Assembly: GCA_022705325.1 (NCBI GenBank) | Contig: JAKJER010000020.1 | Span: 57,095 to 121,094 of the forward strand | Length of the DNA stretch: 64,000 bases | Origin: Planctomycetota bacterium | Lineage (GTDB): Bacteria; Planctomycetota; Phycisphaerae; SM23-33 | Direction: 5' to 3' | In this document: positions 48,399-58,889 of the stretch, piece by piece | Position numbering within the stretch: the stretch's first letter is position 1 | Layout: each line of letters begins with the position of its first letter | Position numbers and translations under genes: made by a program | Notes under the pieces: generated by a model | Databases searched by the model: none | What the model was told of the DNA's origin: nothing | The model's input: the letters and a program-made list of their open reading frames with translations, nothing else

Positions 48399-50747
48399 AT
48401 GTGGCCGTTTAAGAAGAAAACCCGACAGCGGCGCCTGGAGGTGCGCAAAAGCACCCCCGCCGCCGGTGCATCCCTGTGGCTGCGGTTCTGCCAGGGCGGC
48501 GGGATCGGCTCGATCCTGCTGGCGGCGCTGTTCTACGCAGCTGCCCTGCTGATGGACGTCTATCCGGCGGACCCCCTGCCCTACCGCGTGGGACAGTACG
48601 TGCCCCAGGACATCCATGCCCGCGTGCCCTTCTCGGTCCGCTCGGAGAAACAGCTCCGCGAGCAACTCGACCAGATCCCCGCCCAGACCCCCCGCGTGTA
48701 TGTCTTGAACAAGGAGCTGGAGCAGGAGATCGTCCGCGAACTGCGCGATCTGCCCGTGCGGCTGACGGCGGCCACTCGCCCAGCCGACCTGGAGGGGTTG
48801 AAGGTGCCGGCCACCCAGCCCAGCGAGGGCCTGTGGCGGCGCCTGTCGCGACAGGAGGAGGTCCAACTGTACCTTTCGCGCCTGGAGCCGCTTCGCGAAG
48901 GGTTGCGCCACCTGCCGATCGTCCGTCCCGAGGCCACCCACGGCCTGGACCCGGTCATCGTCCGCATGGGCCAGCAGCGACGCAGCCTGCCTCCGCCCGA
49001 GTTGATCTCCACCGAGAACACCGCCCTGATCAAGCAGGAAGTCAAGGAGCTGACCGAACCGTTCGACCCGGCCGTCCAGGACTATCTGCGAGTCTACCTG
49101 CAGCAGAAGCTCACGCGCGCCCCGCCCGTGCCGCTCTATCAGGAGAGCGGTCCGGCCAGGCAGCAGCTCATCCAGGAGCAGATCGACAAATTGCGGGCCA
49201 ACCCGCCCACCGAGCAGATCCAGGCCGGCCAGCGCCTCGTCCAGGCCAGCCGGCGGATCGGCCCGGAGGGCCCGGTGGTCGCCGAACTCAGCCAGCAGGA
49301 TCTGGAGCTGTTGCGGGCTGAGCGCCGCGCCTACCAGGCGAACCTGGACGAGACCGCGCCCTGGGTGCGGACCGGGCAGGTCTTCGGGCGGGCGGGCACC
49401 CTCCTGGTGTTGACGCTGCTCATGTGTTTCTACATCGCCCGCTACCGGCGCGAGATCGCTTCCGACCATATCCAGGGCCTGCGGATCGTTCTCCTGCTGG
49501 TGCTCATGCTGGCCCTGACCAGGCTCATGACCGACGTGCTGCAATGGAACCCGATGGCATCTGTGCTGACTGTCCTGATGACCGGCATCATGCTGACCAT
49601 CGTGTACGACCAGCGGTTCGCCCTGGCGATGGGAACGGCCATGACCGTCCTGGTGATGGTCCAGTTGCGGGAGGGGCTGGAGACGGCCCTGGCCCTGCTG
49701 ACGGGGCTGTTTGTCGGCGTGTTCCTGCTGCGCGAGGTCCGCACGCGGACCAAGCTGATCCAGGTGTCGGCGGTGGCGGCGGCGGCTGTGTGCGTCGCGG
49801 TGTGGGTGTCGGCCCTGGCCAAGGGTCTGCCCTGGGGCTTCGCCGTCATCGACAGCCTGTGGGGGGCGGGCTTTGTCCTGCTGGCGGGCTTCCTTCTCCA
49901 GGGCCTGCTGCCCCTGGTGGAGTACCTCTTCGGCGTGGCCACCTCGATGACCCTGCTGGAGTGGTGCGACGCGTCCAAGCCGCTGCTGAAGCTGCTGGCC
50001 ATGGAGGCCCCGGGCACCTACAACCACTCGTTGCAGCTCGGCACGATGTGCGAGGCGGCGGCCGAGTCCATCGGCGCCCGCGGGCTGCTGGCCCGCGTGG
50101 GGGCCTACTACCACGACATCGGCAAGGTCAACAAGCCCGACTATTTCGTCGAGAACCAGGCCGGCCTGCCCTCCAAGCACACCAAGCTCTCGCCCGCGAT
50201 GAGCCTGCTGATCATCACCGCCCACGTCAAGGACGGACTGGAACTCGCCCGCCAGTACAACCTGCCCCGAGTCCTGTGGGAGTTCATCTCCACCCACCAC
50301 GGCACGACGCTGGTGCAGTATTTCTACCACGCCGCCAGCGAACAGCGCAAGGCCGACGCCGAACGCGCCCCCGACGAGATCGAATTCCGCTACCCCGGGC
50401 CCAAGCCCCACAGCAAGGAAGCCGCCATCCTCATGCTGGCCGACGCGGCTGAGTCGTCGGTCCGCTCCATGTCCGAGCCTACCCCCGGGCGGATCGAGAA
50501 CCAGGTCCACGCCATGATCTCGCGCCGGCTCATGGACAACCAGCTCGATACCTGCGACCTGACCCTCCGCGAGGTCCATCTGATCGAGGACTCGCTCATT
50601 AAGAGTCTGGCCTCCATGTACCACTCCCGAATCGCCTACCCCACCCCGGCCGGGCAGAAGCCCTCCGCCGCCGAAATCCAGCGGGCCGCCGCCGAAAAGG
50701 CCGCCGCGGAAAAGGCGGAAAAAGAAAAGACCGGGGCCGGGGCGTAG
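48399..50747 (+). CDS. 7TM-HD family phosphodiesterase (PgpH-like)
   Basis: Inner-membrane signalling enzyme of 782 residues. TM1 at about 33-52, a large extracytoplasmic 7TMR-HDED-type domain (about 55-325), a block of six or seven helices (about 328-530), and a cytosolic HD domain with YNHSLQLG (H543), AYYHDIGK (H572/D573), LIITAHVKDGLELA and ISTHHGTTLVQYFYHAA. Family members (Listeria PgpH) hydrolyse cyclic di-AMP. The tail is a Lys/Glu/Ala-rich coil. The order and motifs are diagnostic; the actual ligand and nucleotide are inferred from family. Confidence 0.93.
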   Translation: MWPFKKKTRQRRLEVRKSTPAAGASLWLRFCQGGGIGSILLAALFYAAALLMDVYPADPLPYRVGQYVPQDIHARVPFSVRSEKQLREQLDQIPAQTPRVYVLNKELEQEIVRELRDLPVRLTAATRPADLEGLKVPATQPSEGLWRRLSRQEEVQLYLSRLEPLREGLRHLPIVRPEATHGLDPVIVRMGQQRRSLPPPELISTENTALIKQEVKELTEPFDPAVQDYLRVYLQQKLTRAPPVPLYQESGPARQQLIQEQIDKLRANPPTEQIQAGQRLVQASRRIGPEGPVVAELSQQDLELLRAERRAYQANLDETAPWVRTGQVFGRAGTLLVLTLLMCFYIARYRREIASDHIQGLRIVLLLVLMLALTRLMTDVLQWNPMASVLTVLMTGIMLTIVYDQRFALAMGTAMTVLVMVQLREGLETALALLTGLFVGVFLLREVRTRTKLIQVSAVAAAAVCVAVWVSALAKGLPWGFAVIDSLWGAGFVLLAGFLLQGLLPLVEYLFGVATSMTLLEWCDASKPLLKLLAMEAPGTYNHSLQLGTMCEAAAESIGARGLLARVGAYYHDIGKVNKPDYFVENQAGLPSKHTKLSPAMSLLIITAHVKDGLELARQYNLPRVLWEFISTHHGTTLVQYFYHAASEQRKADAERAPDEIEFRYPGPKPHSKEAAILMLADAAESSVRSMSEPTPGRIENQVHAMISRRLMDNQLDTCDLTLREVHLIEDSLIKSLASMYHSRIAYPTPAGQKPSAAEIQRAAAEKAAAEKAEKEKTGAGA

Positions 50748-50809
50748 GCCCGGGCTGCTGGAGTGGCTGGCGACGCCGCGATAGAGCGATTCCCCCTTGT
50801 CCTGCGGGT

Positions 50810-52936
50810 CTATCTCACGTTGAACCGCACCGCCGCCGCCCGCCCAGCCGGGTCCACGCAGCGAAGTTCGTGCACGCCCACGCCCACCTCCAGGCGCTTC
50901 GCGTCGGCGAGCAGCCTGCCGTTATGGAACCACTGCAAGGCGGGCCCTGTGGACGCGGCGTCCTGCGTGCGTCCGTTTGCCTGCGGGTGGATGACCGCCT
51001 GGCCGTTGAGGGCGATCAGGGTCGAGCCGGCGGGGGGTGAGAGGATGACCAGCTCGCTGCCGGCCTCGGGAGGCGGGGGCAGGGGGTGCCGGACGATCAG
51101 CGGCGCCGGGGCGGGCGGATCGGCCTGCGTGCGGCGCAGGCGCGGCAGGGCGAACAGGGCTGCCAGGGCGGGCTCGGCGGCCTGCGAACCGACCAGTTCT
51201 TCCCGCCCGGCCCCGCGGTCCACGCCCACCCACACGCCGACGGCGTAGCGTCCGTTATGTCCGACCGCCCACGCGTCGCGCCGGCCCGCGCTGGTGCCCG
51301 TCTTCCACATGAACCACGGGACGGAGGCGGCGTCGAGGCCTTCCATCCCGCCCGGGCGGCGCCGGCGGCTGGAGAGGATGTCGTCGAGCGTGCGGCAGGC
51401 CTCGGCGGACAGGGCCCGGGCGGCCGGGGAACGGGCGGCACGAGCCTCGTCGGCCAGCAGACGCGGCGGGCGCGTCACTCCGCCTCGCCCCAGCGTCGCG
51501 TAGGCGTTGGTCAGCTCCAGCAGGCTCACCTCGAGGCCGCCCACAGCCAGCGACAGCCCGGCCCGGGCGTCGGCGTCGGCAGGCAGGTCCAGCCCGCACG
51601 CCCGCAGCACGCCCAGGCACCGCTCCAGGCCCGCGCCCTGGGCGACCAGGATGGCGGGCACGTTCAGGCTTCGCCGCAGCGCCTCGCCCGCGGGCAACGG
51701 GCCGCTGAAGGTCCGCGTGAAGTTGTCGGGCCGCCACGACCCGCGATCGATGGGCACGTCGTAGACGGTTGTGTCGGCGCCCAGGACGCCGGCGTCGAAG
51801 GCGGCGGCGTAGAGGAACGGTTTGAGGGCCGAGCCTGGGCTGCGCGGGGCGGCGGCGGCGTTGAACTGCGATGCCCCCGGCCCGGCTGACCCGATCAGGG
51901 CGACGATGGCCGCCTGCTCGATGTCGATCACGACGGCTGCCTGCACCACGGCGGCGGGCAGGTTGCGTCCGTGCTCGTGCAGGACGCTCTGCACAGCCTG
52001 CTGGATCTCCCCGTCGAGGGTCGTCCGCCCCCCGCCGGGGCTTCGTTGCAGGGCCATCTCGGCGGCGTGGGGCGCGTCGACGACCACGCTGCGACGGGCG
52101 AGTTGCAGTTCCTGGGCGGCTGCCTGCTCGCACTGCCGGGGCGAGATGAAGCCCGCGGCGACCATTCGCTCCAGGACGACGCGCTGGCGGGCGCGGGCGG
52201 CCTGGAGATGGCGGTCCGGGCGATAGCGGGAGGGCGACTGGGGCAGGCCCGCCAACATCGCCGCCTCGGCCAGCGAGAGGTCGGCGGCGTCCTTGGCGAA
52301 GAACAGCCGGCTGGCCGCCTGCACGCCCCGGACGTTGCCCCCGTACGGGGCGGCGTTCAGATAGTGTTCCAGGATGCGGCCCTTGCTCCAGAGCGCTTCG
52401 AGTTGCAGGGCCCGAAACGACTCGATGAGCTTGGCCCCGATCGACCGCGGGCGGGAGTCCATCATGCGGCAGACCTGCATGGTCAGCGTGCTGGCCCCGC
52501 TGACCGTTCGCCCGGCCAGCAGATTCTGCCCCGCCGCCCGCGCCACCGCCAGCGGGTCCACTCCCCGGTGCCGGCGGAAGCGGCGGTCCTCGGCGGCGAT
52601 CGTCGCCTGAACCAGCCAGGGCGACATCCGCTCCAGCGACACGCTCATCCGCCACTGGTCGTCGTGCGACACCCGGCGCAGCAGGAGGTCGCCGCGACAG
52701 TCGGTCACCACCGGGCTGGCGGGGAGCGCCTCCAGCCGCTCGATCGGAAACGGCCAGGCGTGCCAGCAGAACGACAGCACGCCCAGGCCCACCGCGATGA
52801 GGACGCCGAAGGCCAGCAGGACACGGCGCAGCCAGCGACGAAGGCGACTGACAATGGACCGTTGGCCATTGTCAATCGCAGACGGCGCCGGCAGATTTGA
52901 GGGTCTTTTCTTCAATGGTCGATAGTCAATGCTCAA
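50810..52936 (-). CDS. pbpC: Penicillin-binding protein 1C
   Basis: Inner-membrane bifunctional peptidoglycan enzyme of 708 residues. A signal anchor (about 38-60); glycosyltransferase domain GT51 with TIAAEDRRFRRHRGVD (catalytic E116) and STLTMQVCRMM; transpeptidase domain with SPGSALKPF (SxxK), SLN and KTGTS; and the C-terminal BiPBP-C type domain (WFHNGRLLADAKRLEVGVGVHELRCVDPAGRAAAVRF). Length and the last domain make it PBP1C. It partners the adjacent alpha-2-macroglobulin, as in E. coli. It starts at TTG 52936 inside a 7-bp array, overlapping the upstream stop by 11 bp; a start at TTG 52915 is also possible. Confidence 0.93.
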   Translation of the reverse strand: MSIDYRPLKKRPSNLPAPSAIDNGQRSIVSRLRRWLRRVLLAFGVLIAVGLGVLSFCWHAWPFPIERLEALPASPVVTDCRGDLLLRRVSHDDQWRMSVSLERMSPWLVQATIAAEDRRFRRHRGVDPLAVARAAGQNLLAGRTVSGASTLTMQVCRMMDSRPRSIGAKLIESFRALQLEALWSKGRILEHYLNAAPYGGNVRGVQAASRLFFAKDAADLSLAEAAMLAGLPQSPSRYRPDRHLQAARARQRVVLERMVAAGFISPRQCEQAAAQELQLARRSVVVDAPHAAEMALQRSPGGGRTTLDGEIQQAVQSVLHEHGRNLPAAVVQAAVVIDIEQAAIVALIGSAGPGASQFNAAAAPRSPGSALKPFLYAAAFDAGVLGADTTVYDVPIDRGSWRPDNFTRTFSGPLPAGEALRRSLNVPAILVAQGAGLERCLGVLRACGLDLPADADARAGLSLAVGGLEVSLLELTNAYATLGRGGVTRPPRLLADEARAARSPAARALSAEACRTLDDILSSRRRRPGGMEGLDAASVPWFMWKTGTSAGRRDAWAVGHNGRYAVGVWVGVDRGAGREELVGSQAAEPALAALFALPRLRRTQADPPAPAPLIVRHPLPPPPEAGSELVILSPPAGSTLIALNGQAVIHPQANGRTQDAASTGPALQWFHNGRLLADAKRLEVGVGVHELRCVDPAGRAAAVRFNVR
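52846..52880. repeat. Heptanucleotide tract inside the pbpC N-terminus
   Basis: Five units in 7-bp phase (GACTGAC, AATGGAC and so on) encode about residues 20-30 of PBP1C (SAIDNGQRSIVS). Words match the intergenic arrays, so a repeat has entered or shaped the coding sequence. Confidence 0.5.
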
Positions 52937-52945
52937 TAATCAATT
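52911..52945. repeat. Heptanucleotide array spanning the A2M stop and pbpC start
   Basis: Five units of 7 bp: TTCAATG, GTCGATA, GTCAATG and so on. It contains both the TGA of the alpha-2-macroglobulin gene (52926-52928) and the TTG start of pbpC (52934-52936). Confidence 0.8.
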
Positions 52946-55900
52946 GACCGCTCTCTCCGAGGGCGGCCACCGCGGGTTCATACATGCACGACGCCTGCAC
53001 GGGGGGCACGGCGAACTGGCCCGCCGTCGTGGCCCGCAGGGTGTAGCGGAAGACCTGCTTGCCGGGGTGAACGCTCGCGAAGAGCACCACGCGGTCGTCG
53101 AGGAATTCGGTGCGGTCCGCCCGCCCGGTCGCGGGGCGGTTGGCGGCCGGGGTAGCCTGGTCGCCCTCCGGATCCGCCCCCAGCAGCAGGGCGGACGAGG
53201 TGACCAGTCGCGGGTTCTCGACCTCCAGCCCGCCGGGCAGGGCGTCGACGATGGCTACGTTGCCCACGCTGCGGGCCAGGCCCGCCACGCCTACCGTCAA
53301 CTCGACCTGCACCAGGTCTCCAACCTGCAATCGCCGCGGGCCGGCAGCGTCCGGCAGCGGGTTGCCCTTGCGGTCCAGCCAGCGGCGCTGGAGCACCAGG
53401 TTCCGCTGGAAAGGCTTGACCACGCCGGCGGCGGCCTGGCCCTCCGTGGTCATCGACAGGTAGATCGGCCCCTCGCCCTCGCTGCGCACGTGCAGCGGGG
53501 ACGAAAGCGACCGCAACGAGCGGACCAGCGGCTTAGTGTGGTCGAACGCGGCCGGGGCCTCGTCGCCGGCCGTCAGCGTGCCGCGGAAGCTCGCGGTCTG
53601 CCCAGCCGTCGCGAGCTGGTAGCGGGCCAGCGCGATCAGGGCCGACGCGTTGGACAGCGTCGTGCCCCAATCCCCGTTGGAGCGGGCCTGGTCCAGCTTG
53701 CTGGCCAGCAGGGCTACCCACGGGTGGTCTTTGTCGATGTCGAGCATCACGCCCAGCAGCAGGGCCTCCTGGCGGGTCTGGCTGGTCAACTCGCCGGTGG
53801 TGGTGGTCGTCGCCAGCATCTCGATGGTCTGCCGGGGCAGCACAGCCATCGCCCGGTCTTTTCGTCCGATGGCCAGGTACGCCCCGGCCAGGTGGGCCCG
53901 CCCGCCCATGTCCATGTCGTCCAGGCCTTCTGCCAGGCGCGCCATCCAGCCGTGCTGGGCCCGCCCGTGCAGGGCCAGCAGGTGAAGGATCATCGCCCGC
54001 GTGCTGGGCGAGAGCGACTGGGTTGACTCGTTGTCGTGGGACGAGGTCGGTCTGGCCAGCGCCGCCTCCAGGTACGCGGTCAGCTCGTTCATGAACCGCG
54101 GGTCGACGCGGTAGCCCGCCCGGTTGGCCTGGATAAGGAACTCGGCTGCGTAGGCGGTGCCCCAGAGGTTCGCCTGGCGGTCGCCCGGCCAGTAGCCCAG
54201 CCCGCCCGAGGCGGTCTGCATCGACCAGAGACGCAGGATGCCCGACTCGACCATCTCGCGGGCGTGGGCGGAGCGGGCGTCGTTGCCCGCCTCCATCGCC
54301 AGCAGGTCCGGGGCGTACAGGATGGCGGCCAGGCGGCTGGTCGTCTGCTCGAGGCAGCCGTAGGGGTAGCGAAGCAGGCGCTCCAGGGCGGGCGCAAGCT
54401 GCACGTTGGGCCTGCCGCTGATCACCACCCGCGTGAGCGTGGTGCCCGGCACGAAAGACTTGTCCGGCTCGACGGTCAGCTCCTGCCCGGCCTTGGCGGC
54501 GTAGATCCGCGTCACCGCGTGGGGCGTGGTGACCGGACGGATCGTCATGAGGCTGGTGTCCGCCATGGACAGTTGCCCGTTGATTTCCGCCGCGGTGACC
54601 TTGACTTCCACCTGTCCCGGCGCGTCGGCCCGCAGCAGGGCCAGACGCAGGGCCGACCCCCCGGGCGGCACGACCACCCGCGACATGTCCTGCCCGCCGT
54701 CCAGGGCGAGCGGTCCGCGCAGGTCCAGGTCGACCCGCACGGCCAGCTCGCGGTCGGTCGAGTTGAACAGCTTGACGGGCAGCTCGAAGCGGTCGCCCGG
54801 CGCCGCGAACCGAGGCCAGGTCGCCTCCACCAGCAGCGGGGCGGTCACCGTCACGTCGCAGCGGGCCTGCCCGTACAGGTCGCCGTCGGCGGCGGTGGCC
54901 ATCAGGCGCATCCGCCCCGTGCGATCGGGCAGCGCGACGCGCATCATCAGCCGGCCGTCCAGGTCGGTCGCCGCCGCCCCCAACCACACCACGGCTGCCG
55001 CCCGCTGGCGCACGGGCACCGTGCTGCGCCGCATGGCGGAGCGGGCCGGGCCGTCCTTGGACATCGCGCCTTGCTCGTCCTCGTCACCCGCGCCGATGCG
55101 GGCCATGCTCACCGGGCGCTGGTAGTCCGGCAGGAGGTCGAAGAACGCGTCGTGCGTCTCCACCGCCCAGCGGCGCGGGGCCAGGAAGTGCCTCAGCGGG
55201 TCCGGACAGGCAAAGGCGGTGGTCAGCAGGATGCCCTCGTCCACCGCCCACAGGTGCACCATCGTCGGCCGCCGATCATGGGCGGGCAGGTGCGTGTCCA
55301 CGGCGACGTCGATGGTCTGCCCCGGGCGGGCCTGGGCCGGGGCCTTCAGCGTCAGCTCCAGTTCGCTGCCGGAATGGTCGCAGAGCAGTCGCGCCAGTCC
55401 CATCGCCCGGTGGGGCAGCCACTGCTTGGCGGCCGGGTCCACCGCCCGCACCACGCTCGCGGAGATAAACGCCCCGCCGCGCAGCGACGCCGGAACGGTC
55501 AGCTCGACCTCGGCTGTCTGCTTGTGGATCTCCACCACGCGACGCTCCAGAACGCGGTCGCTCTCGAGCGTCAGCAGCATCGTGCCCGGAATGGGGCTGC
55601 GAACCAGCACGCGGGCCTTGTCGCCCGGGACGTACTTCTGACGGTCCAGGACGATCTCCAGCCGCTCGGGCTGGTCCATGGCCAGACTGGCCTCGTCGTC
55701 GCCGCTGTCGCGGACGTAGAAGTCGATCTGCCCGCAGGCCGGACCGGCTGGGTCGCGGACGATCAGGCGGTAGCGGCCGGGCGACCGGCAGGTCACATCG
55801 ACCCGCCCTGCGCCGTGGCCGCCGTCGATGGCGGCGGCGCGGAGTGGGCCGGGCTTGATCTCGCTGACCAGGCGCTCGGTGCTCTGCCAGACCATCCGCC

Positions 55901-58478
55901 CGTCGACCTCGCGAAGAGCGGAGTCGTGCTCCACGCGGGCCAGGCTCATCTCCAGCTTGTCCAGCGGCAGGGGCTGGTCGGCGGCGTCGACCAGGACGCA
56001 CTCGACCGCGGCCGGCTTGCCCACGCGGGCCAGGGGCGAGGCCAGGCGCAGGCCCACGTGTCGGCCGACCAGGTCCGCGGTCATCTCGGCGCTGGCCGAG
56101 ACGGTCCGCCCGCCGGTCTCGATCACGCCCGCCGAGAATACCACCCGCCACAGGCGCCCCTCGAACGGCGAAGATTCGCGCGGGCCTGGGTCGGACTCGT
56201 CTGAAGGCTCGTCTTCCGCTTGCGCCTTCAGCACCAGCGGCACGCGGCAGCGGCCGTCATCGTCCAGGCGCAGGGCCTGCTCGTCCAACAGATGTCTCCG
56301 CGGGCCCAGGCCGTCGTTGAACGCGAACCGTTCGAAGCGGCTGGAGCGGTAGCCGATCGCCTCCAGGCGCGTGCGGGCGAGCACGGGCAGATCGGCGGCC
56401 GGCTGGCCCCACAGGTAGCGGGCCGAGATGTCGACGTGAGCGGACTGCCCGGACAGAACGCGGGCTTGGCTGGGCGTCGCCTTGACTTCCATGCGGACCG
56501 GAACGAACGCCTCGACCATCGCCTGGGTCTCGCCCAGCACCTCGTTCGAGCCGCTCAGGCAGGCGGCGAAACGGTACCAGCCGGTGGGCGCTTCCTCGCT
56601 GGTGGCGAACTCGGCGTGGAACATGCCCTGTCCGGGGCGACCCTCGACGCCGACGGCGACGTCGGCGACCTGTCGGCCGTCGGGGCGGAAGACGCGGACG
56701 TTCAGCGGAAAGGCGGGCGGGACCTGGCCCTGCGCGTCTCGGATCAGGCCGGTCAGGCGGACGGTGTCGCCCGGGCGGTAGATGCCGCGTTCGCTGTAGA
56801 CGAACACGTCATACGTCTTCGGGTACGTCCGGCCAGAGGTGTCCACGCCGTCGAGCATCCAGCGGTTCTCGTCCAGGCGGAGGAAGCTCAGGTCCTCGCC
56901 GAGTTGGGCGGTGACCAGCCAGGCCGGCCCATCGGGATGGTTGGGCGGCAGGGACAATTCGGCCAGGCCGTCGCTTCCGGTGACGCCGCGGGCCAGCGTC
57001 TGGTTGTTGCGCGAGAGGGCGGCGAGCTTCACGCCCGCCAGGCCCTTGCCCTGGCGCAGCGAGGTGGCCCAGACCAGCAGTCCGTCGCGGTGACGCTTGA
57101 CGGTCAGGGCCAGGTCCGTGATGCAGACGGTGTTGCGGGCGGCCTGGTAGCGGTAGCGCCCGGGATTGGCCCAGACGCTGTAGACCCCGCGCGGCGCCGC
57201 GGCGCCGGAGGCCTGCCCCAGAAGCGAGCGCAGATCCAGCACCAGGGTCTTGAGCTGGTTGCGGGGCAGATCCAGCGGGATGTCCTTCTTGAGCACCTCG
57301 CGCCCGACCTCGTCGATGTCCTGCCCGCTGAGGAAGGCGGCCAGGTTATTGGCGTGCAGGCGGACGGCTGAGACGGCGAGTTTGGACGTGTTGACCACCG
57401 TCAACTCGGTTTGGAGGTTGCCCTGGGGCGAGAGGACGCCGTTGGACAGCTCGAACCGCACCGCGGTCTGGCGGTCGGGGATGTCGAAACTGACGCTCTG
57501 CTCCTGGCCGAGGGTCTTGCCCGACTCGGCCAGCACGGTCGCGGGCACGAAGGCCTTGTAGCGCTTGCCGCACTCGAAAGGCCCTCGCAGGTAGAGCCCG
57601 TCGTAGGCGAACTGGGTCCGCGCGCCTTCGACAGCGGGCTCCACGCGGACGTCGGGCAGTTCCTGGCTGCGGTCCAGCTCGTGGCTGAAGGCCAGGTGGA
57701 CGGTGACGTCCTTGTCCAGTCGCGGGGTGTGGACTTCGCCCCGCAACAGGGCAAACGCGCGGGGAACGCCCAGGTGCGTCACCACTCGCCGTCCCAGCGG
57801 GAGCTGCCCGCCGTAGCCGGCCAGGTCGCCGGCCAGCGCGATCTCCAGTTGCTCGCCCCGGCCCCGCGGGCAGCGGAGGACCAGCTTGTCAGCCGGCTTG
57901 TGCGTGAGCAGGACCGGCTGGATGGCGGGGCGGTTGTTGCGGTCGCCGACGGTGTCGCGGACCTCGATGTGGCGCAGGAGGTCCTGCCCGTCGACGCTCT
58001 GGTTGAAGCTCATCTCGAAGGTGGCCTCTTCGCGATCGGCGGCGATGAGCTTGCAGGCCCGCAGTATCAGCGGGGCGGTCTGGAAGCGGAACTCGCGCTC
58101 GCCGACGATGTTTCGCCCGATGCGGGCCTCGACGCCGTCGGCGAAGCGGGCGAGGTAGACTCGGCCCGCGGGCAGGGGCTCGTCGAGGACGAACTCCAGG
58201 CGGTCGGCAGCCGACCAGACCCACTTGCCCGCGGCGGCCGGGTCGAGCACCAGCGGGGGCTGGGCGACGGGGCGCCCCAGCTCGTCGCTTTGTGCCAGGG
58301 GTTGGTCGAACACGAACGCCAGGCGATCGGCCGCCGAGGCGTCCTCGCCCGGCAGGGCCGACAGCACCCGCAGTCTCGGCTTGGGCATGCGGGTGAGTTC
58401 GTGGCGGATCCACAACAGCCCCGCGGCGTTGAGCAGGAGGAGTGCGGCGGACAGGACGAGGAACCGTTTGCTCTTCAT
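52926..58478 (-). CDS. Bacterial alpha-2-macroglobulin with thioester
   Basis: Periplasmic protease-trapping protein of 1850 residues anchored by an N-terminal helix (about 6-26); no lipobox Cys, unlike E. coli YfhM. The macroglobulin domains MG1-MG7 follow, with the family block YSERGIYRPGDTVRLTGLIRD at about residue 580, a bait region, and a complement-like thioester motif PYGCLEQTTSRL whose cysteine is residue 1375. The alpha-alpha barrel TED domain and a C-terminal receptor-like domain end the chain. The protein is longer than the usual 1650. It traps host or predator proteases that breach the outer membrane; PBP1C, encoded next, repairs the wall. Confidence 0.95.
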   Translation of the reverse strand: MKSKRFLVLSAALLLLNAAGLLWIRHELTRMPKPRLRVLSALPGEDASAADRLAFVFDQPLAQSDELGRPVAQPPLVLDPAAAGKWVWSAADRLEFVLDEPLPAGRVYLARFADGVEARIGRNIVGEREFRFQTAPLILRACKLIAADREEATFEMSFNQSVDGQDLLRHIEVRDTVGDRNNRPAIQPVLLTHKPADKLVLRCPRGRGEQLEIALAGDLAGYGGQLPLGRRVVTHLGVPRAFALLRGEVHTPRLDKDVTVHLAFSHELDRSQELPDVRVEPAVEGARTQFAYDGLYLRGPFECGKRYKAFVPATVLAESGKTLGQEQSVSFDIPDRQTAVRFELSNGVLSPQGNLQTELTVVNTSKLAVSAVRLHANNLAAFLSGQDIDEVGREVLKKDIPLDLPRNQLKTLVLDLRSLLGQASGAAAPRGVYSVWANPGRYRYQAARNTVCITDLALTVKRHRDGLLVWATSLRQGKGLAGVKLAALSRNNQTLARGVTGSDGLAELSLPPNHPDGPAWLVTAQLGEDLSFLRLDENRWMLDGVDTSGRTYPKTYDVFVYSERGIYRPGDTVRLTGLIRDAQGQVPPAFPLNVRVFRPDGRQVADVAVGVEGRPGQGMFHAEFATSEEAPTGWYRFAACLSGSNEVLGETQAMVEAFVPVRMEVKATPSQARVLSGQSAHVDISARYLWGQPAADLPVLARTRLEAIGYRSSRFERFAFNDGLGPRRHLLDEQALRLDDDGRCRVPLVLKAQAEDEPSDESDPGPRESSPFEGRLWRVVFSAGVIETGGRTVSASAEMTADLVGRHVGLRLASPLARVGKPAAVECVLVDAADQPLPLDKLEMSLARVEHDSALREVDGRMVWQSTERLVSEIKPGPLRAAAIDGGHGAGRVDVTCRSPGRYRLIVRDPAGPACGQIDFYVRDSGDDEASLAMDQPERLEIVLDRQKYVPGDKARVLVRSPIPGTMLLTLESDRVLERRVVEIHKQTAEVELTVPASLRGGAFISASVVRAVDPAAKQWLPHRAMGLARLLCDHSGSELELTLKAPAQARPGQTIDVAVDTHLPAHDRRPTMVHLWAVDEGILLTTAFACPDPLRHFLAPRRWAVETHDAFFDLLPDYQRPVSMARIGAGDEDEQGAMSKDGPARSAMRRSTVPVRQRAAAVVWLGAAATDLDGRLMMRVALPDRTGRMRLMATAADGDLYGQARCDVTVTAPLLVEATWPRFAAPGDRFELPVKLFNSTDRELAVRVDLDLRGPLALDGGQDMSRVVVPPGGSALRLALLRADAPGQVEVKVTAAEINGQLSMADTSLMTIRPVTTPHAVTRIYAAKAGQELTVEPDKSFVPGTTLTRVVISGRPNVQLAPALERLLRYPYGCLEQTTSRLAAILYAPDLLAMEAGNDARSAHAREMVESGILRLWSMQTASGGLGYWPGDRQANLWGTAYAAEFLIQANRAGYRVDPRFMNELTAYLEAALARPTSSHDNESTQSLSPSTRAMILHLLALHGRAQHGWMARLAEGLDDMDMGGRAHLAGAYLAIGRKDRAMAVLPRQTIEMLATTTTTGELTSQTRQEALLLGVMLDIDKDHPWVALLASKLDQARSNGDWGTTLSNASALIALARYQLATAGQTASFRGTLTAGDEAPAAFDHTKPLVRSLRSLSSPLHVRSEGEGPIYLSMTTEGQAAAGVVKPFQRNLVLQRRWLDRKGNPLPDAAGPRRLQVGDLVQVELTVGVAGLARSVGNVAIVDALPGGLEVENPRLVTSSALLLGADPEGDQATPAANRPATGRADRTEFLDDRVVLFASVHPGKQVFRYTLRATTAGQFAVPPVQASCMYEPAVAALGESGQLIIEH

Positions 58479-58584
58479 GGTCTTTCTCCGTGACCAAGCC
58501 CGCGCGGGCGGGCCGCCTTCCAAGGCGAAACGCAAGGGATGTCAGCGAGTGACAGCCGGGAGTACCCCTCCCCGGCATCTGTTC

Positions 58585-58613
58585 AACATAGACCCCGGCG
58601 CGGTTTCGACCAA
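58585..58613 (-). promoter_or_regulatory. Candidate promoter of the alpha-2-macroglobulin/pbpC operon
   Basis: TTGGTC, a 17-bp spacer and TATGTT on the minus strand, 107 bp upstream of the ATG at 58478; A-rich runs lie upstream of the -35. Confidence 0.45.
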
Positions 58614-58889
58614 ACAAAAATCCGCAAAAAATCGCGGGAATACTAATGTTTTTCGCGACAGCAGCCTGACCAACGAGACGCCGACAAGGCCGGTCGGAGG
58701 TTGGGGTTTCCCGGTTCGGCACAAGGTGTGGGTGCAGTGACGGATCGCCTCCCCAAGTCGTTGTGGAGATCGACTCGCGGCGCGGCTCCGTCTCTCGCGC
58801 GGACGGGCCGAGCGGCGCGCCGTCGGACCGGTCGGTCCTTTAGGTCGGACAAGTCCAACTCGCCTCTTCCGGGGCGGGCCGGCTTTCGG

